DNA of 64,000 bases from Dehalococcoidia bacterium (GTDB lineage: Bacteria; Chloroflexota; Dehalococcoidia; UBA2979). The stretch lies in assembly GCA_009692725.1 (NCBI GenBank), contig SHYP01000006.1, forward strand, positions 1 through 64,000, given 5' to 3'. Position numbers and translations under genes: made by a program. The notes below the pieces were generated by a model. It was not told the origin of the DNA and did not search any database. It saw only the letters and a program-made list of their open reading frames with translations. Positions 17,356-26,700 of this stretch are shown in pieces (position 1 is the stretch's first letter; each line of letters opens with the position of its first letter).

Positions 17356-17482
17356 CACGACGCCCCTCTCGCGCAACGCCGACTCTACGGATCGCCGCGC
17401 GCGCTGTCGACGTGGGGGCGTGGACCAATCGCAACCCGCCGCGCACCGCCCGCGTGAGGGGCGGCGCGCGGCACTGCGTCCA

Positions 17483-19586
17483 TTACGGCAGCGGCAGCGC
17501 GCCCGTGCTGTAGTGCAGCTGCGACTTCTGGTTGAAGAACCCACCGTCATCGTCGGCGTTCAGCGAGATACCGTCGTTGCCGTTGATCGGCGCCGGATTC
17601 GTCACGCCGTCGCCGTTCGCGTCGCACGCGCACGTGGTGCCGCCCGCGCCCCGCCCGAACATGAGCGCGATCACGCCCGCGTTCGCGTAGTCGCGCAGGT
17701 GCGTCCGGCTCGGGTCGTCGAGGAACCACTCGACATGGTTGTCCTGGTAGTGGTTGTTCGTGTTGTTCGCGGCGCGCATCTTCGTGTTGCCGAACGGCAG
17801 CTGCCATAGCACCACACGCGTCCGCGCCACGCTCACGAACTCCCGTACGTAGCTCACGTTGCTCGCGTACCGGTTCGCGTCCCACCACGCCCGGCCGCCA
17901 TCGCCGTACACGTACTGGTAGAAGCCCGCGTCGCGATCGATGTGGTTGAGGAACGCCACGTCGAAGGTCGTCCCGAGCGAGTTGTAGAAGTTCGCTGAGC
18001 GCAGCGCGCCGCTGCCCGCGCCGCTCGTGCCCTGCGACCCCCACACGCTCAGGTGGTACGCGAGCACCACGTTCGGTGCGTACTGGTCGCGCAGCTTCTT
18101 CATCCCCTGCGCCACCCCCGCGAGGTTGTTCGGCAGGCCCGCGAGCTCGCCGAGGTTCGTCGCCGCGACCTTCGCCGGCACCGTCGTGGCGTTGTCGCCC
18201 GTCGCGCGGTGGTGGACGTACGCCCACATGTCCGGCTCCACGTGCACCACCACCGGCTGCGAGAACGCGCCCGCGCGCTGCAGCAGCAGCTTGAAGTCAT
18301 TGAAGTACGCCGTCATCGTCGCGGTGTTCTGCAGGTTCGCGTTCACGCCGTCGATCTCGGACATCGTGTTGCCCGGCGCCGACTGGAAGATCATGTAGTA
18401 CGTGAATACGGGCGTGATCCCGTTCGCCACGGACTCCTGGATGTAGTTCGTGGCGAAGCTGCCGCCCGCCCCCCACGTCGCCCAGCCGCTGCCGGTGTTC
18501 GCGCCGCCCGCGAGGTACTGGTAACGGAAGCCGAACGGCGCCTTCTGCTTGAGCGCCGACGCGCCTCCCGGCGAGTCGAACACCGCGAGCTGCAGCGTGC
18601 TGCTCGGCCAGCGGGCCGGCCGCGCGGGCAGCCCGCTCGTCGGCGTGGGCGTCGCCGTCGGCGCTGCGGTGGGCGTGGCCGTCGGTGACGCAGTCGGCGA
18701 CGCAGTCGGCGAGGCCGTCGGCGACGCGGTCGGTGACGCCGTGGGCGATGCGGTCGGCGCCGGCGTCGGCATGGGCGTCGCCGTCGTGCCGGTCACGCTG
18801 AACGTGGCCGCCAGATCGTTCCAGTTGAGCAGACCGGCCCAGTTCGGGCCGTAGACGCCCACCTTCACCGTGTACGCGCCGGTCGCCGCATCGGCGGGCG
18901 CGGTCCAGCTCGTGTTGAACGTCCGCGGCGTGTTCGCCGACAGCTGGCGGTTGTCCCAGACGCGCTGGTGCACCCCGCATGCCGCCCGGCGCGTACACCT
19001 CGACGTCGACGAGCACGCTGCGCGCTGTCGCCGACGTGATGCGCGTCGCCAGACTGACCGTGCTCCCCCGCGCGATGGTGCTCGGCGAAGCGCTGGCTGT
19101 CGCCGTGACCCCGCCCGGCGACGGCGTGGCCGTCGCCGCGGCGACCATCGAGACCGCAGCCGCGCCGTCGTTCCAGTGGTACAGCGCCGCCCAGCCCGTG
19201 CTGAAGATGCCGACCTTCACCGAGTACGCACCGGTCGGCGCCGATGCGGGCGCGTTCCACGTCACGGTGAACGATCGCTGCTGTCCCGCCGTGAACGCCT
19301 GGCCGTCAAAGAACTGCTGGTGCACGCGCCCGCTCGGGCCGTAGACCTCGACGTCGACGAGCGCGCTGCCTGCGTTCGCCGACGTCACCACGGCGGTGAT
19401 GACGCGCGTAGTGCCCGCCGCCGCGGAGCCCGGTGACACCGTCGCGTTGGTCGTGTAGCCGCCGCTGCTGAGCTGCGCCGCTTCGCTGTGGCTGCGCCCG
19501 CGCGGCACGAGCGCGATCGCGGCCGCAAGGATCGCGATGACGGCGAGCACCTCGACGATCACCATCGAGCGTTGAACCAGGCGCAT
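17483..19586 (-). pseudogene. Secreted glycoside-hydrolase-like protein, interrupted by one frameshift
   Basis: Two frames join into one protein of about 700 residues. The upstream frame (start ATG 19584-19586) has a hydrophobic N-terminus (VIVEVLAVIAILAAAIALV) and two related beta domains, the first with LVDVEVYGPSGRVHQQFFD. The second begins LVDVEVYAPGGM and continues in the other frame as RVHQRVWDNRQL. One extra base in CCCC 18973-18976 explains the switch. Next come an Ala-Ser-Pro-Thr linker and a C-terminal domain with VVVHVEPDMWAYVH, FLNHIDRDAGFYQY and VVLWQLPFGNT, resembling a TIM-barrel glycosidase. The exact family is not recognised. Confidence 0.6.
18684..18779 (-). repeat. 12-bp tandem repeat encoding an ASPT linker
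   Basis: About eight imperfect 12-base units, such as GACGCAGTCGGC, encode repeated Ala-Ser-Pro-Thr on the minus strand. It is a flexible linker between the beta domains and the catalytic-like domain of the secreted protein. Confidence 0.75.
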
Positions 19587-19893
19587 TGGTCAGCCTCCAG
19601 TCGCCATCGCGACGGCCTCGTCGAACCCGCACCGGCGGCCCCGGCAGCGGTGGCGCGCGACCCGCGGGGATTCCCCTAAGACCGCTCGAGGCGCGAGGTG
19701 TGCGCGGGGAGTAGACGGCGGCGTCAGGGAAATCCTTACCGCCGCAGTCGCACGCTCCGCGCGCCGTGCAACACGCTTCGTCGGCCCGCGGCGGTGACCC
19801 ACACATAACGCCACCCCAGCCGTTCGAGGGCGTGCGATGCCGGCCGCGCACCGTCGAAGCGGCGCGGTGTAGCGCAGAACGTGACGCGGAGCG
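19587..19893. other. Intergenic region upstream of the secreted-protein gene
   Basis: About 307 bases between two minus-strand genes. No gene, hairpin or well spaced promoter pair could be supported. Confidence 0.4.
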
Positions 19894-20913
19894 TTACGGA
19901 GTCGAAGCGCGCGCGCTGATCAACACCTCGACGCGGATCTCCTCGGCCACTTCGACGAGTCCCGCGATGTTAGGCGCTGGCAGACGAAAGTCCGCCCACC
20001 GCAACGTCGTGCGTGCGAGCGCGTATAACGTGTCGCCGTCGATGCGCGCGTCGATGTCGAACGCGAGCGGGCCGTCCACGCCGCGCACGTTCAGCGTGCC
20101 CTGCACACGCCGCCGCACGACGTCACCCGGTGTGTACGACGCAGGCAGCCCCCCGATGTCCGTGAACGTGAACGTCGCCAGCTGGTGCGGCGGGAACAGC
20201 CGCTCCCGCACGAACTCGTCCCGTGAGCGCTGATCGCTGCTCAACGTCAGCACGTCGACCGTCACCGTCGACGGCCGGCCGTCGAGGTGGATCGTTCCAG
20301 CGAGCGCTTGCGTGTGCAGCACGGCGTCGTTGGGCAGCGGCAACCGCGTCAGCTTCTCGTTCACGCTGAACGTCGCCGCGGATCCCGCGCCGACGGTGAA
20401 CGTGACGCCGCGCACGTCCGCCGCCGTCCGGAAGCGCCCGCTGCTGCCGGCCGCGGCCGTGCTCGCCGCCGGCAGCTCCAGACGCCCGCTCTCGGCATCG
20501 CCCTGCCCCGCGAGTGCCACCCCGGCCAGCACCGCGGGCAGCAGCACCGCGCCCGCGAGCAGCGGACGGGGCCGCATGCGGGCCAGCAGCGGCGTGAACA
20601 CGGCGATCGAGCCCAGCACCACGGCGGCGACCGGCACGACCCACGCCACCGTGCGCTCGAACTGTGACTCGCCCGCCACCGCGCCCAGCGCCACGATCGC
20701 GAACGCCGCGCCCAGCAGCGCGACGAAGCGCTGCACGCGGCCTCGCCCCGCCCCGAGCCGTGACCACGCGGCACCCGCGAGCGCGCCGGCCACCAGCGCC
20801 CCGGCCGTAATCGTCGCCGTGTTGAACATCACGTCGTCGGGCGAGTGCAGCGGCAGCGACAGCCCCGACGCGACGAGCGCGCCGATCCCCGCGGCGATCA
20901 ACGCGGCAACCAT
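19894..20913 (-). CDS. Membrane protein with C-terminal YceI domain
   Basis: 339 residues. The N-terminal half has about four membrane segments (for example AALIAAGIGALVASGL, TAGALVAGALAGAAW, VVPVAAVVLGSIAVF). The C-terminal half, from about residue 160, is a YceI-like lipocalin: VNEKLTRLPLPNDAV, GTIHLDGRPSTVTVDVLTL, RDEFVRERLFPPHQLATF, GTLNVRGVDGPLAFDI, and TLRWADFRLPAPN. YceI domains bind isoprenoid or lipid-like molecules outside the cytoplasm. The fusion to a membrane anchor suggests an extracytoplasmic lipid-binding role; the ligand is unknown. Confidence 0.85.
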   Translation of the reverse strand: MVAALIAAGIGALVASGLSLPLHSPDDVMFNTATITAGALVAGALAGAAWSRLGAGRGRVQRFVALLGAAFAIVALGAVAGESQFERTVAWVVPVAAVVLGSIAVFTPLLARMRPRPLLAGAVLLPAVLAGVALAGQGDAESGRLELPAASTAAAGSSGRFRTAADVRGVTFTVGAGSAATFSVNEKLTRLPLPNDAVLHTQALAGTIHLDGRPSTVTVDVLTLSSDQRSRDEFVRERLFPPHQLATFTFTDIGGLPASYTPGDVVRRRVQGTLNVRGVDGPLAFDIDARIDGDTLYALARTTLRWADFRLPAPNIAGLVEVAEEIRVEVLISARASTP

Positions 20914-21096
20914 GGGCCCTCGCTCTCGTGCGTTCGCTTGCTGCCGTCCAGAATGGGTACGAACGCTGGCTCGCTACGGTTGTGGGCCGGCGACGCGCAC
21001 GCTGTGCCGGTCGAGCCTCGCAGGCGGTGAGCGCTCGGCAGCCGATGACCACGCGCGAGGCGCTACGTCGTCTCAGCGCTCGGAGAACCAGGGAGC

Positions 21097-21116
21097 GCGA
21101 GGGCGCAGCCCCTCGC
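21097..21116 (-). terminator. Short hairpin after the 250-residue membrane protein gene
   Basis: GCGAGGG (21097-21103) pairs with CCCTCGC (21110-21116), 34 bases after the stop of the gene ending at 21151. No T-tract. Confidence 0.35.
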
Positions 21117-21150
21117 ACAACACACGGGCGGGTGGGCGGGTTCCTCAAGC

Positions 21151-21903
21151 TCAGATGAGCGCGCGCGCGTCTTGCACGAGGTCGGCCGCCCCGAGTGCGA
21201 CGATCGCCAGCCACCCACCGCGCGCCGTCCACATCGGCACGGGGTGACGTAACCGCGCGGTGAGCCGTGGCGACTGCTGGCCGAGGCGGTTCGCGGTGAC
21301 GATCAGCAGCAGCAGCAGCGGCAACGGCGGCGCGACCCAGAGCAGCAGCGGCAGCAGCGCGAGCACCGCGGGCGCGCGGTGGAACCAGCCACCGGGCCGG
21401 TCTGCCCATTCGATCGCCAGCGGCGCGACCAGCCCGAAGACGGCCGGGATCGCCACGAACAGCGCGATCGCGAACCACGCCGGGCCGAGCCGCGTGAAGT
21501 CGACGCCGTCCCGGTGTACGAGCCCCGCGCCCACCACCACGCCCGCCGCGCCGCCGCAGCCGAGCACGCGCAGCCAGCGCGGCCCGATCAGGAAGCGCCG
21601 CACCGCGAGGTACATCAGCGCCCCGACCAGCCCGAAGAAGGCCCCTGCGAGGCACAGGCTCGCCGTCGCGCCGGCATTGAACTCGCCGATTGTGAACCCG
21701 TCGTCCGAGACCAGGCCGCGTACGTCCGGCCCCGAGCTGAGGAACAACGCGCGCATCGCGAGCCGCCCGCCCACGCCGCCGATGAGCGCCCCCAGCACCA
21801 CGCCGGCGACCGTGGCCAGCGCCAGCGTGCGCAGCAGCGACTCCAGCAAGCGCGCCTCGGCCGCCAGCCGGCCACGCGCCCCGTCCGATGGCGAGCGCGT
21901 CAC
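21151..21903 (-). CDS. Polytopic membrane protein, unknown function
   Basis: 250 residues from GTG 21901-21903, whose GTGA overlaps the stop of the gene upstream. Several membrane segments are evident: LALATVAGVVLGALIGGVG, SLCLAGAFFGLVGALMYLAV, a Gly-rich segment GCGGAAGVVVGAGL, FAIALFVAIPAVFGLVAPL and a very Leu/Pro-rich helix near the C-terminus. It contains FLSSGPDVRGLVSDDGFTIGEF between the first two segments. I do not recognise the family. It is translationally coupled to the 135-residue protein and probably belongs to the PPOX operon. Confidence 0.7.
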   Translation of the reverse strand: MTRSPSDGARGRLAAEARLLESLLRTLALATVAGVVLGALIGGVGGRLAMRALFLSSGPDVRGLVSDDGFTIGEFNAGATASLCLAGAFFGLVGALMYLAVRRFLIGPRWLRVLGCGGAAGVVVGAGLVHRDGVDFTRLGPAWFAIALFVAIPAVFGLVAPLAIEWADRPGGWFHRAPAVLALLPLLLWVAPPLPLLLLLIVTANRLGQQSPRLTARLRHPVPMWTARGGWLAIVALGAADLVQDARALI

Positions 21904-22307
21904 GCCCAGGCGCTCGCCGCGCGGCGGTTCGCGTCCCACCCGACGCCCCGCTGGCCCGCGCCGTGGCGAAGCGCCGCGAGTGCGCGCCGCTCGTTGGGGA
22001 ACAGCCGCCCGACGCTGCCGCCGCTGAGCTCGAAGTAGGTGACGGTCACCGCGTTGGCCGGCCCGGTCCTCTCCGCGACATCTACCCCGTCCGCAAGCCC
22101 GTCGAGCGCGTACGGCAGCATGCGCCCGCCCTCGTCCGCTGTCGGCACCTCGTCGTCGGGCTCCACCGTCACCCGCTGCGCGCCCGCCGCGCCCTTCTGT
22201 ACAGACGTCTGTACAGAAGGGCGCGGCCGCGCGAGGTGGCCGCTCGCGACCCCCGCCCGGAACTCCGTCGCGACGTGCGGCCCGGCGATGCGCACGACCT
22301 GCCGCAC
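21900..22307 (-). CDS. Hypothetical protein in the PPOX operon, contains a 42-bp palindrome
   Basis: 135 residues from GTG 22305-22307, 5 bases after the stop of the PPOX gene and overlapping the next gene's start by four bases. The reading includes RIAGPHVATEFRAGVASG and MLPYALDGLADGVDV, then VTVTYFELSGGSVGRLFPNE; composition looks protein-like but no family is recognised. A perfect palindrome at 22186-22227 lies inside and encodes PSVQTSVQKG. If the palindrome is really a terminator or operator, the N-terminal part of this frame may be spurious. Confidence 0.5.
   Translation of the reverse strand: MRQVVRIAGPHVATEFRAGVASGHLARPRPSVQTSVQKGAAGAQRVTVEPDDEVPTADEGGRMLPYALDGLADGVDVAERTGPANAVTVTYFELSGGSVGRLFPNERRALAALRHGAGQRGVGWDANRRAASAWA
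22186..22227. repeat. Perfect 42-bp palindrome
   Basis: Two 21-base halves meet without a spacer at 22206/22207; the centre is TGTACAGACGTCTGTACA. The outer parts are GC-rich (GCCGCGCCC / GGGCGCGGC). It lies inside the frame 21900-22307 and 86 bases after the PPOX stop. Confidence 0.9.
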
Positions 22308-22312
22308 GAGGT

Positions 22313-22848
22313 TCAGCCCCGCACCTTGTCCTCGGGCACGTCTGCCAGCAGCAGAGTCGCGGGCAGCACGGTCGCAGGCAGCACGCCCGCCGCCACGCGC
22401 GCGGCGACCGCGCTCGTTGGCCGCGCACCCGCCGACCCTGGGCTGAGCGCCCCCCAGCGCCGCGCCAGCAAAGGCTCGATGCGAATCACCACCCGCTCCT
22501 CGGCGCCCAGTGCGCGATACTGCGGGTAGCGCGCCCGCAGCGCCCGCTCGTGCTCCTCGCCCCGCTCGATCGGGCTCGCGCGTCCGCGCAGCTGCACCCA
22601 GCCCAGGCGCCCCAGTCCTCCTCGTAATGGTCGAACAGCACCGCCACGGCCGCCCGCTCCGCGATGTTCTGCACCCGCCGCAGCCGCACCGCGCGCTTCG
22701 GCTTGTCGTCGACCGTCGAGTACACGACCCCGTCGAGCAGCGCGAAGTAGATCGGCACGAGCTGCGCCGTACCGTCCGCCCCCGCCGTCGCCAGGTGCGC
22801 GCCGCGCTGCCGCTCGATGAACACCCGCACATCGGCTGCAAGCTCCAT
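22313..22848 (-). pseudogene. PPOX-class (pyridoxamine-phosphate-oxidase-like) F420/FMN-binding protein, frameshifted
   Basis: The N-terminal frame starts at ATG 22846-22848: MELAADVRVFIERQRGAHLA, then LVPIYFALLDGVVYSTVDDK and LRRVQNIAERAAVAVLFDHY. After EEDWG the protein continues in another frame as LGWVQLRGRASPIERGEEH and ends at 22313. One missing G in the run at 22610-22613 accounts for the switch. The combined length of about 178 residues fits probable F420-dependent PPOX proteins. Whether the gene is really broken or the base was lost in sequencing cannot be told. The downstream genes are closely coupled. Confidence 0.7.
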
Positions 22849-23011
22849 GGGGGGATTGTAGGCGTCGCCCGCGCGTACGCACCCGCGCTGCTCGCGCACC
22901 GTTACATGCATGCGCCTCCGATCGTGCGCACAATGGTCCCGGGCCGCTGCACGGCCTCGCCGAGCCCTTCGAGGCTCCCGGCATCCATCGCTCGAACTTG
23001 TGGAGGCGCCT

Positions 23012-24082
23012 GTGCGCTGGTCAGGCCGAGCCAACGCCCCTCGCCTGGCGTTCGCGCTGCTCGCCGTCGCGCTCGTCGCGTGCGGCGGGCCGACCGCCAC
23101 CCCCTCGACCGCGAGCGACTCGATGGCGGCCGCGACCGCCGCCGTCACAACCTCCCCCACTACGCTTGCGACCGCCGCGGCCACCGTCGCCGAGCCGACC
23201 GCCACCGCCCCCGCGCCACCCACCGCGGAGTCGACCGCCACCGCGGCCGCCGGCGCCCCGCCCGCCGTCGCCCCCACGAACGTCGGCGCCACGCCGCGCG
23301 ACGCGCGCACGACGCAGCTCGCGCCGCTGCCGCTCGCCACTGGCGCGCGCACCGTGGTGATCGACCCTGGCCACGGCGCCGACGAGATCGGCGCAGCTGC
23401 CTTCGGCGTCGTCGAGAAACAATCGAACCTCGAGCTCGCGTTCCGCGTCGAGCGCCTGCTCGCCGCCCAGGGCGTACGCGTGCTGCTCACCCGTCGCGAC
23501 GACGTGCGCGCGTTCAGCGGTCCCGCGATCGCCGGCTTCAGCGCGCAGCGCCGCGACCTGCAGGCGCGCGTCGACCTCGCGAACGAGAAGCGCGCCGACG
23601 TGTTCGTGTCGCTCCACTCGAACGGCTCGACCAGCGGCGCCGAGCGCGGTGCCGAGGTGTACTACAACGCCGCGCGCCTGCACTCCGACCTCAACCGCAC
23701 GCTCGCGCAACTGCTCCTCGACGGCGTGATCGCAGAAGTACGCGCGGCCGGGTTCGAGGCGGGGAACCGCGGAGCAAAGGACGACAGTTGCCTGCGCGCA
23801 TTCCAGGGTCGCTGCTTCCCGCTGTTCCTGCTCGGCCCGGAGCGAGTGACCACGCGCGACGAAGTGCTGCGCCGCGCCGGCGACCCGGAAGCGCTCGGCT
23901 TCACGGCGGGGCAGGACGCGATCCGCAGCCGCGCGACGCAGATGCCGGCCGCGCTCGTGGAGCTCTTCTTCGTCTCCAACGCGCAGGACGCCGCGCTGCT
24001 GCGTTCCGACGATGCGCGCGAGGCGATGGCGCGTGGCGTCGCGCGTGGCGTGCTCGACTTCCTCGCGGCCTACCCTCGCTAG
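23012..24082 (+). CDS. N-acetylmuramoyl-L-alanine amidase (Amidase_3), lipoprotein
   Basis: 356 residues from GTG 23012-23014 with GGAGG 5-6 bases upstream. An N-terminal signal ends in LVACGG, a lipobox, then a Thr/Ala/Pro-rich linker of about 90 residues. The catalytic domain has VVIDPGHG (zinc His), VVEKQSNLELAFRV (zinc Glu), VFVSLHSNG (second zinc His) and PAALVELFFVSN (catalytic Glu). It would cleave the amide between MurNAc and the stem peptide on the outer face of the membrane. It is divergent from PPOX and heads a cell-envelope gene group that continues to 29556. Confidence 0.93.
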   Translation: MRWSGRANAPRLAFALLAVALVACGGPTATPSTASDSMAAATAAVTTSPTTLATAAATVAEPTATAPAPPTAESTATAAAGAPPAVAPTNVGATPRDARTTQLAPLPLATGARTVVIDPGHGADEIGAAAFGVVEKQSNLELAFRVERLLAAQGVRVLLTRRDDVRAFSGPAIAGFSAQRRDLQARVDLANEKRADVFVSLHSNGSTSGAERGAEVYYNAARLHSDLNRTLAQLLLDGVIAEVRAAGFEAGNRGAKDDSCLRAFQGRCFPLFLLGPERVTTRDEVLRRAGDPEALGFTAGQDAIRSRATQMPAALVELFFVSNAQDAALLRSDDAREAMARGVARGVLDFLAAYPR

Positions 24083-24090
24083 CGTCGCCG

Positions 24091-24111
24091 CTGCTGCTGC
24101 TGCTGCTGCTG
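24091..24111 (+). repeat. (CTG)7 microsatellite in a signal sequence
   Basis: Seven CTG triplets encode seven Leu in the hydrophobic core of the deacetylase lipoprotein signal. Such repeats are prone to length change. Confidence 0.85.
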
Positions 24112-25030
24112 GTCGCCGCGTGCGACGCGAGCGCAACACCCGCAACACCCGCCGTACTCGCCGCCAGCCCAGCCGCGACCGCGCCGCCTGCGGGCGCGCC
24201 CCCCGTGCCGCCCACGCCGATGTCGGCGCCCCTCGACGCGGCTGTCCCGCCGGCCACGCCGCTCGCCACCCCGCACGCACACGCGACCGATCCCGCCTCC
24301 GCCGCCTTCTCGGCCCCCGGCGCAGCGCCGGCGTTGCCCCCGCCGCCGGCCCCTGTCGACGTACCGCCGCGCATTGCGACGCCGGCGACGGCCGCCGCCA
24401 GCGCTGCCGCGCGCGTCGTCGACCGCGGTTCGGGACGCCGGCACGCGGTCGCGCTCACCTTCGACGCCGGCGCCGACGCCGGCTTCGCGGCCGCGATCCT
24501 CGACACGCTGCGCGAGCACGGCGTACACGTGAGCTTCGGGCTGACCGGCGTATGGGCGGAGCAGCAGCCAGAGCTCGTGCGCCGCATCGCCCGCGAAGGA
24601 CACGTGCTGATCAACCACAGCTACGACCACGGCTCGTTCACCGGCGCATCTACTGGCCGCGGCCCGCTGTCCCGCACCGCCCGCTGGGAGCAGCTCGATC
24701 GCACCGCGCAGGTGCTGCGCGAGCTCACCGGCGATGACGCGACGCCGTACTTCCGACCGCCGTACGGCGATTGGGACGCCAGCGTGAACAGCGACGTGGG
24801 CGCGCGCGGCTACCCCCACAACGTGATGTGGACCGTCGATTCGCTCGGCTGGCGCGGGTTGGCGGCGACGGACATCGCGCAGCGTTGCCTCGCCGCCGCC
24901 AGCCCGTCCGCCATCTACATCTTCCACGTCGGCTCGCAGTCTCAGGACGCCGCCGCCCTCCCCCGCATCATCGATGGCCTGCGCGCGCGGCTTCGCGCTC
25001 GAGACCGTCGCCGAGCTACTCGCCGAGTGA
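24091..25030 (+). CDS. Polysaccharide deacetylase (NodB domain), lipoprotein; start unclear, late frameshift
   Basis: The readable protein begins with a Leu run and lipobox LVAAC. An Ala/Pro/Thr-rich linker follows, then a NodB domain: VALTFDAGADAGFAAAILD, ILINHSYDHGSF-like HSxxH motif (NHSYDHG), YFRPPYGDWD, and IYIFHVGSQ. No ATG/GTG/TTG exists in this frame near the start; GTG 24045 lies in another frame, so a base may be missing between 24045 and 24091. Near the end, one CG unit missing in 24979-24990 would restore GFALETVAELLAE and the stop 25028-25030. The enzyme would de-N-acetylate cell-wall or surface glycans. Confidence 0.75.
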
Positions 25031-25100
25031 CCGGCGCGAGGGGCCGCCGCCAGCCCCCGCGTATACTGCGGACGCGCCCCGTACACAGTGGAGGCCTCGC

Positions 25101-25673
25101 TTGAGCGGAACGCTCGTCGGCATCCTGATCATCCTCGCGACAGCCGCGCTCTTCATCGCGCTCGTGGTGCGCCTGTACAACCGCCTCGTCCAGGGGCGCC
25201 TGCGCGTCGACGAGGGCTGGGCGCAGATCGACGTCCAGTTGAAGCGCCGGCACGACCTCATCCCCAACCTCGTCAACGCCGTGCGCGATGTCATGGGCTT
25301 CGAGCACGACGTGCTCACACGCGTCACCGAGGCGCGCGCGAGCGCCGTATCCGCAGGCGCGCGCGGCACCGCCGCCGCCGGCCAGGCGGAGAACCAGCTG
25401 ACCGGCGCGCTGCGCTCGCTCTTCGCGGTGGTGGAGAACTACCCGGAGCTGAAGGCCAACCAGAACGTGCTGGCACTGCAGGAGCAGCTGTCCACGACGG
25501 AGAACCAGATCGCGTTCTCGCGGCAGCACTGCAACACCGTGGTGCTCGAGTACAACACCGCCATCGCGACCTTCCCCAGCCTCGTGCTCGCCCGCCCGCT
25601 CGGCTTCCTCCCGCGCGAGTTCTTCGAGGCGGAAGAAGAAGCCCAGCAAGTGCCGACCGTGAGCCTGCGCTGA
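25101..25673 (+). CDS. lemA: LemA family protein
   Basis: 190 residues from TTG 25101-25103, chosen because GGAGG is 6 bases upstream. One N-terminal membrane helix (GILIILATAALFIALVV) leads to the LemA signature: RVDEGWAQIDVQLKRRHDL, IPNLVNAVRDVMGFE, VVENYPELKANQNVLALQEQ and STTENQIAFSRQHCN. LemA proteins are membrane-anchored helical bundles often encoded beside HtpX-type proteases, exactly as here. The biochemical role is not established. Residue YN in the usual FSRQxYN reads HCN. Confidence 0.92.
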   Translation: MSGTLVGILIILATAALFIALVVRLYNRLVQGRLRVDEGWAQIDVQLKRRHDLIPNLVNAVRDVMGFEHDVLTRVTEARASAVSAGARGTAAAGQAENQLTGALRSLFAVVENYPELKANQNVLALQEQLSTTENQIAFSRQHCNTVVLEYNTAIATFPSLVLARPLGFLPREFFEAEEEAQQVPTVSLR

Positions 25674-25707
25674 GCGCAGCGCACCGCGAGACCGGAGCAC
25701 GGCTGCC

Positions 25708-26688
25708 GTGAGCGCAGACCGCGCCAGCTTCTACACGCTGCAGGCGCGCAACCGCCGCACCTCGCTGCTGCTCACGCTCAGCGTCGTCGCCGTGCTGGCG
25801 CTCTTCGGCTTCGTCGCCGGCTACGCCTTCACCGCCAGCCCCGTCGGCGCCGTCGCCGCCACCGGCGTGGCGGTCGTCGTCGCCACGTTGCTCGCGCTCG
25901 GTTCGTACTACGGCGGCGACGCGCTCGTGCTGGCGGCGTCCCGGGCGCGCCCCGTGACCGAGGCCGATGCGCCCGAGCTGCACAACGTCGTGCGCGAGCT
26001 CAGCCTCGCGGCCGGCATGCCCCCGCCGCGCGTCTACCTGCTGGACGACACCGCGCTCAACGCCTTCGCCACCGGCCGCGACCCGCAGCACGCCTCGATC
26101 GCCGTCACCAGCGGCCTGCTCGCGGCGCTCGACCGCGAGGAGCTGCAGGGCGTGGTCGGCCACGAGCTCTCGCACGTGCGTAACCTCGATATCCGCTTCG
26201 CGCTGCTCGTTGGCGTGCTCGTCGGCAGCATTGCGCTGCTCGCCGATGTGCTGCTGCGCTGGACGTGGTGGGGCGGCGCCGGCCGCTCGCGCAACCGCGA
26301 GGGCGGCGGCGGGGCGCAGCTGATCATCGTCGTGCTCGCGGTGCTGCTCGCGATCGTCGCGCCGATCTTCGCGCGGCTCGTGCAGCTCGCCGTCAGCCGC
26401 CAGCGCGAGTTCCTCGCCGACGTGACCGGCGTCGAGCTCACCCGCAACCCCGCCGGCCTCGAGCGCGCGCTCGCGAAGATCGCCGCCGACAGCGAGGTGC
26501 TCGAGGTCGCGAATCGCGCGACGCAGCACCTCTACATCGTCAACCCCATCAAGAAGTTCGAGGCCCGCTCGAAAGGCCTCTTCTCCACGCACCCGCCCAT
26601 CCTCGAGCGCGTCAACCGGCTGCGCGCGCTGCGCAGCCTGCCGCCGCTGGCGGACGGCGCCGAAGGAACTCTGGCGGCGCTCGACTAA
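25708..26688 (+). CDS. htpX: HtpX-type M48 membrane zinc metalloprotease
   Basis: 326 residues from GTG 25708. Two membrane helices lie near the N-terminus (about residues 16-40 and 45-65), followed by the catalytic VVGHELSHVRNLDIR with the HExxH motif. A further pair of helices (ALLVGVLVGSIALLADVLL and LIIVVLAVLLAIVAPIF) precedes REFLADVTGVELTRN, which supplies the third zinc ligand. The protease acts in membrane-protein quality control with its active site facing the cytoplasm. It follows lemA by 34 bases, a frequent pairing. Confidence 0.92.
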   Translation: MSADRASFYTLQARNRRTSLLLTLSVVAVLALFGFVAGYAFTASPVGAVAATGVAVVVATLLALGSYYGGDALVLAASRARPVTEADAPELHNVVRELSLAAGMPPPRVYLLDDTALNAFATGRDPQHASIAVTSGLLAALDREELQGVVGHELSHVRNLDIRFALLVGVLVGSIALLADVLLRWTWWGGAGRSRNREGGGGAQLIIVVLAVLLAIVAPIFARLVQLAVSRQREFLADVTGVELTRNPAGLERALAKIAADSEVLEVANRATQHLYIVNPIKKFEARSKGLFSTHPPILERVNRLRALRSLPPLADGAEGTLAALD

Positions 26689-26700
26689 GACCCCCCCCGC

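Noticed and set aside
18684..18779. Regular short repeats that could suggest a CRISPR array
   Set aside because: Units are 12 bases with no spacers and encode an ASPT protein linker in frame.
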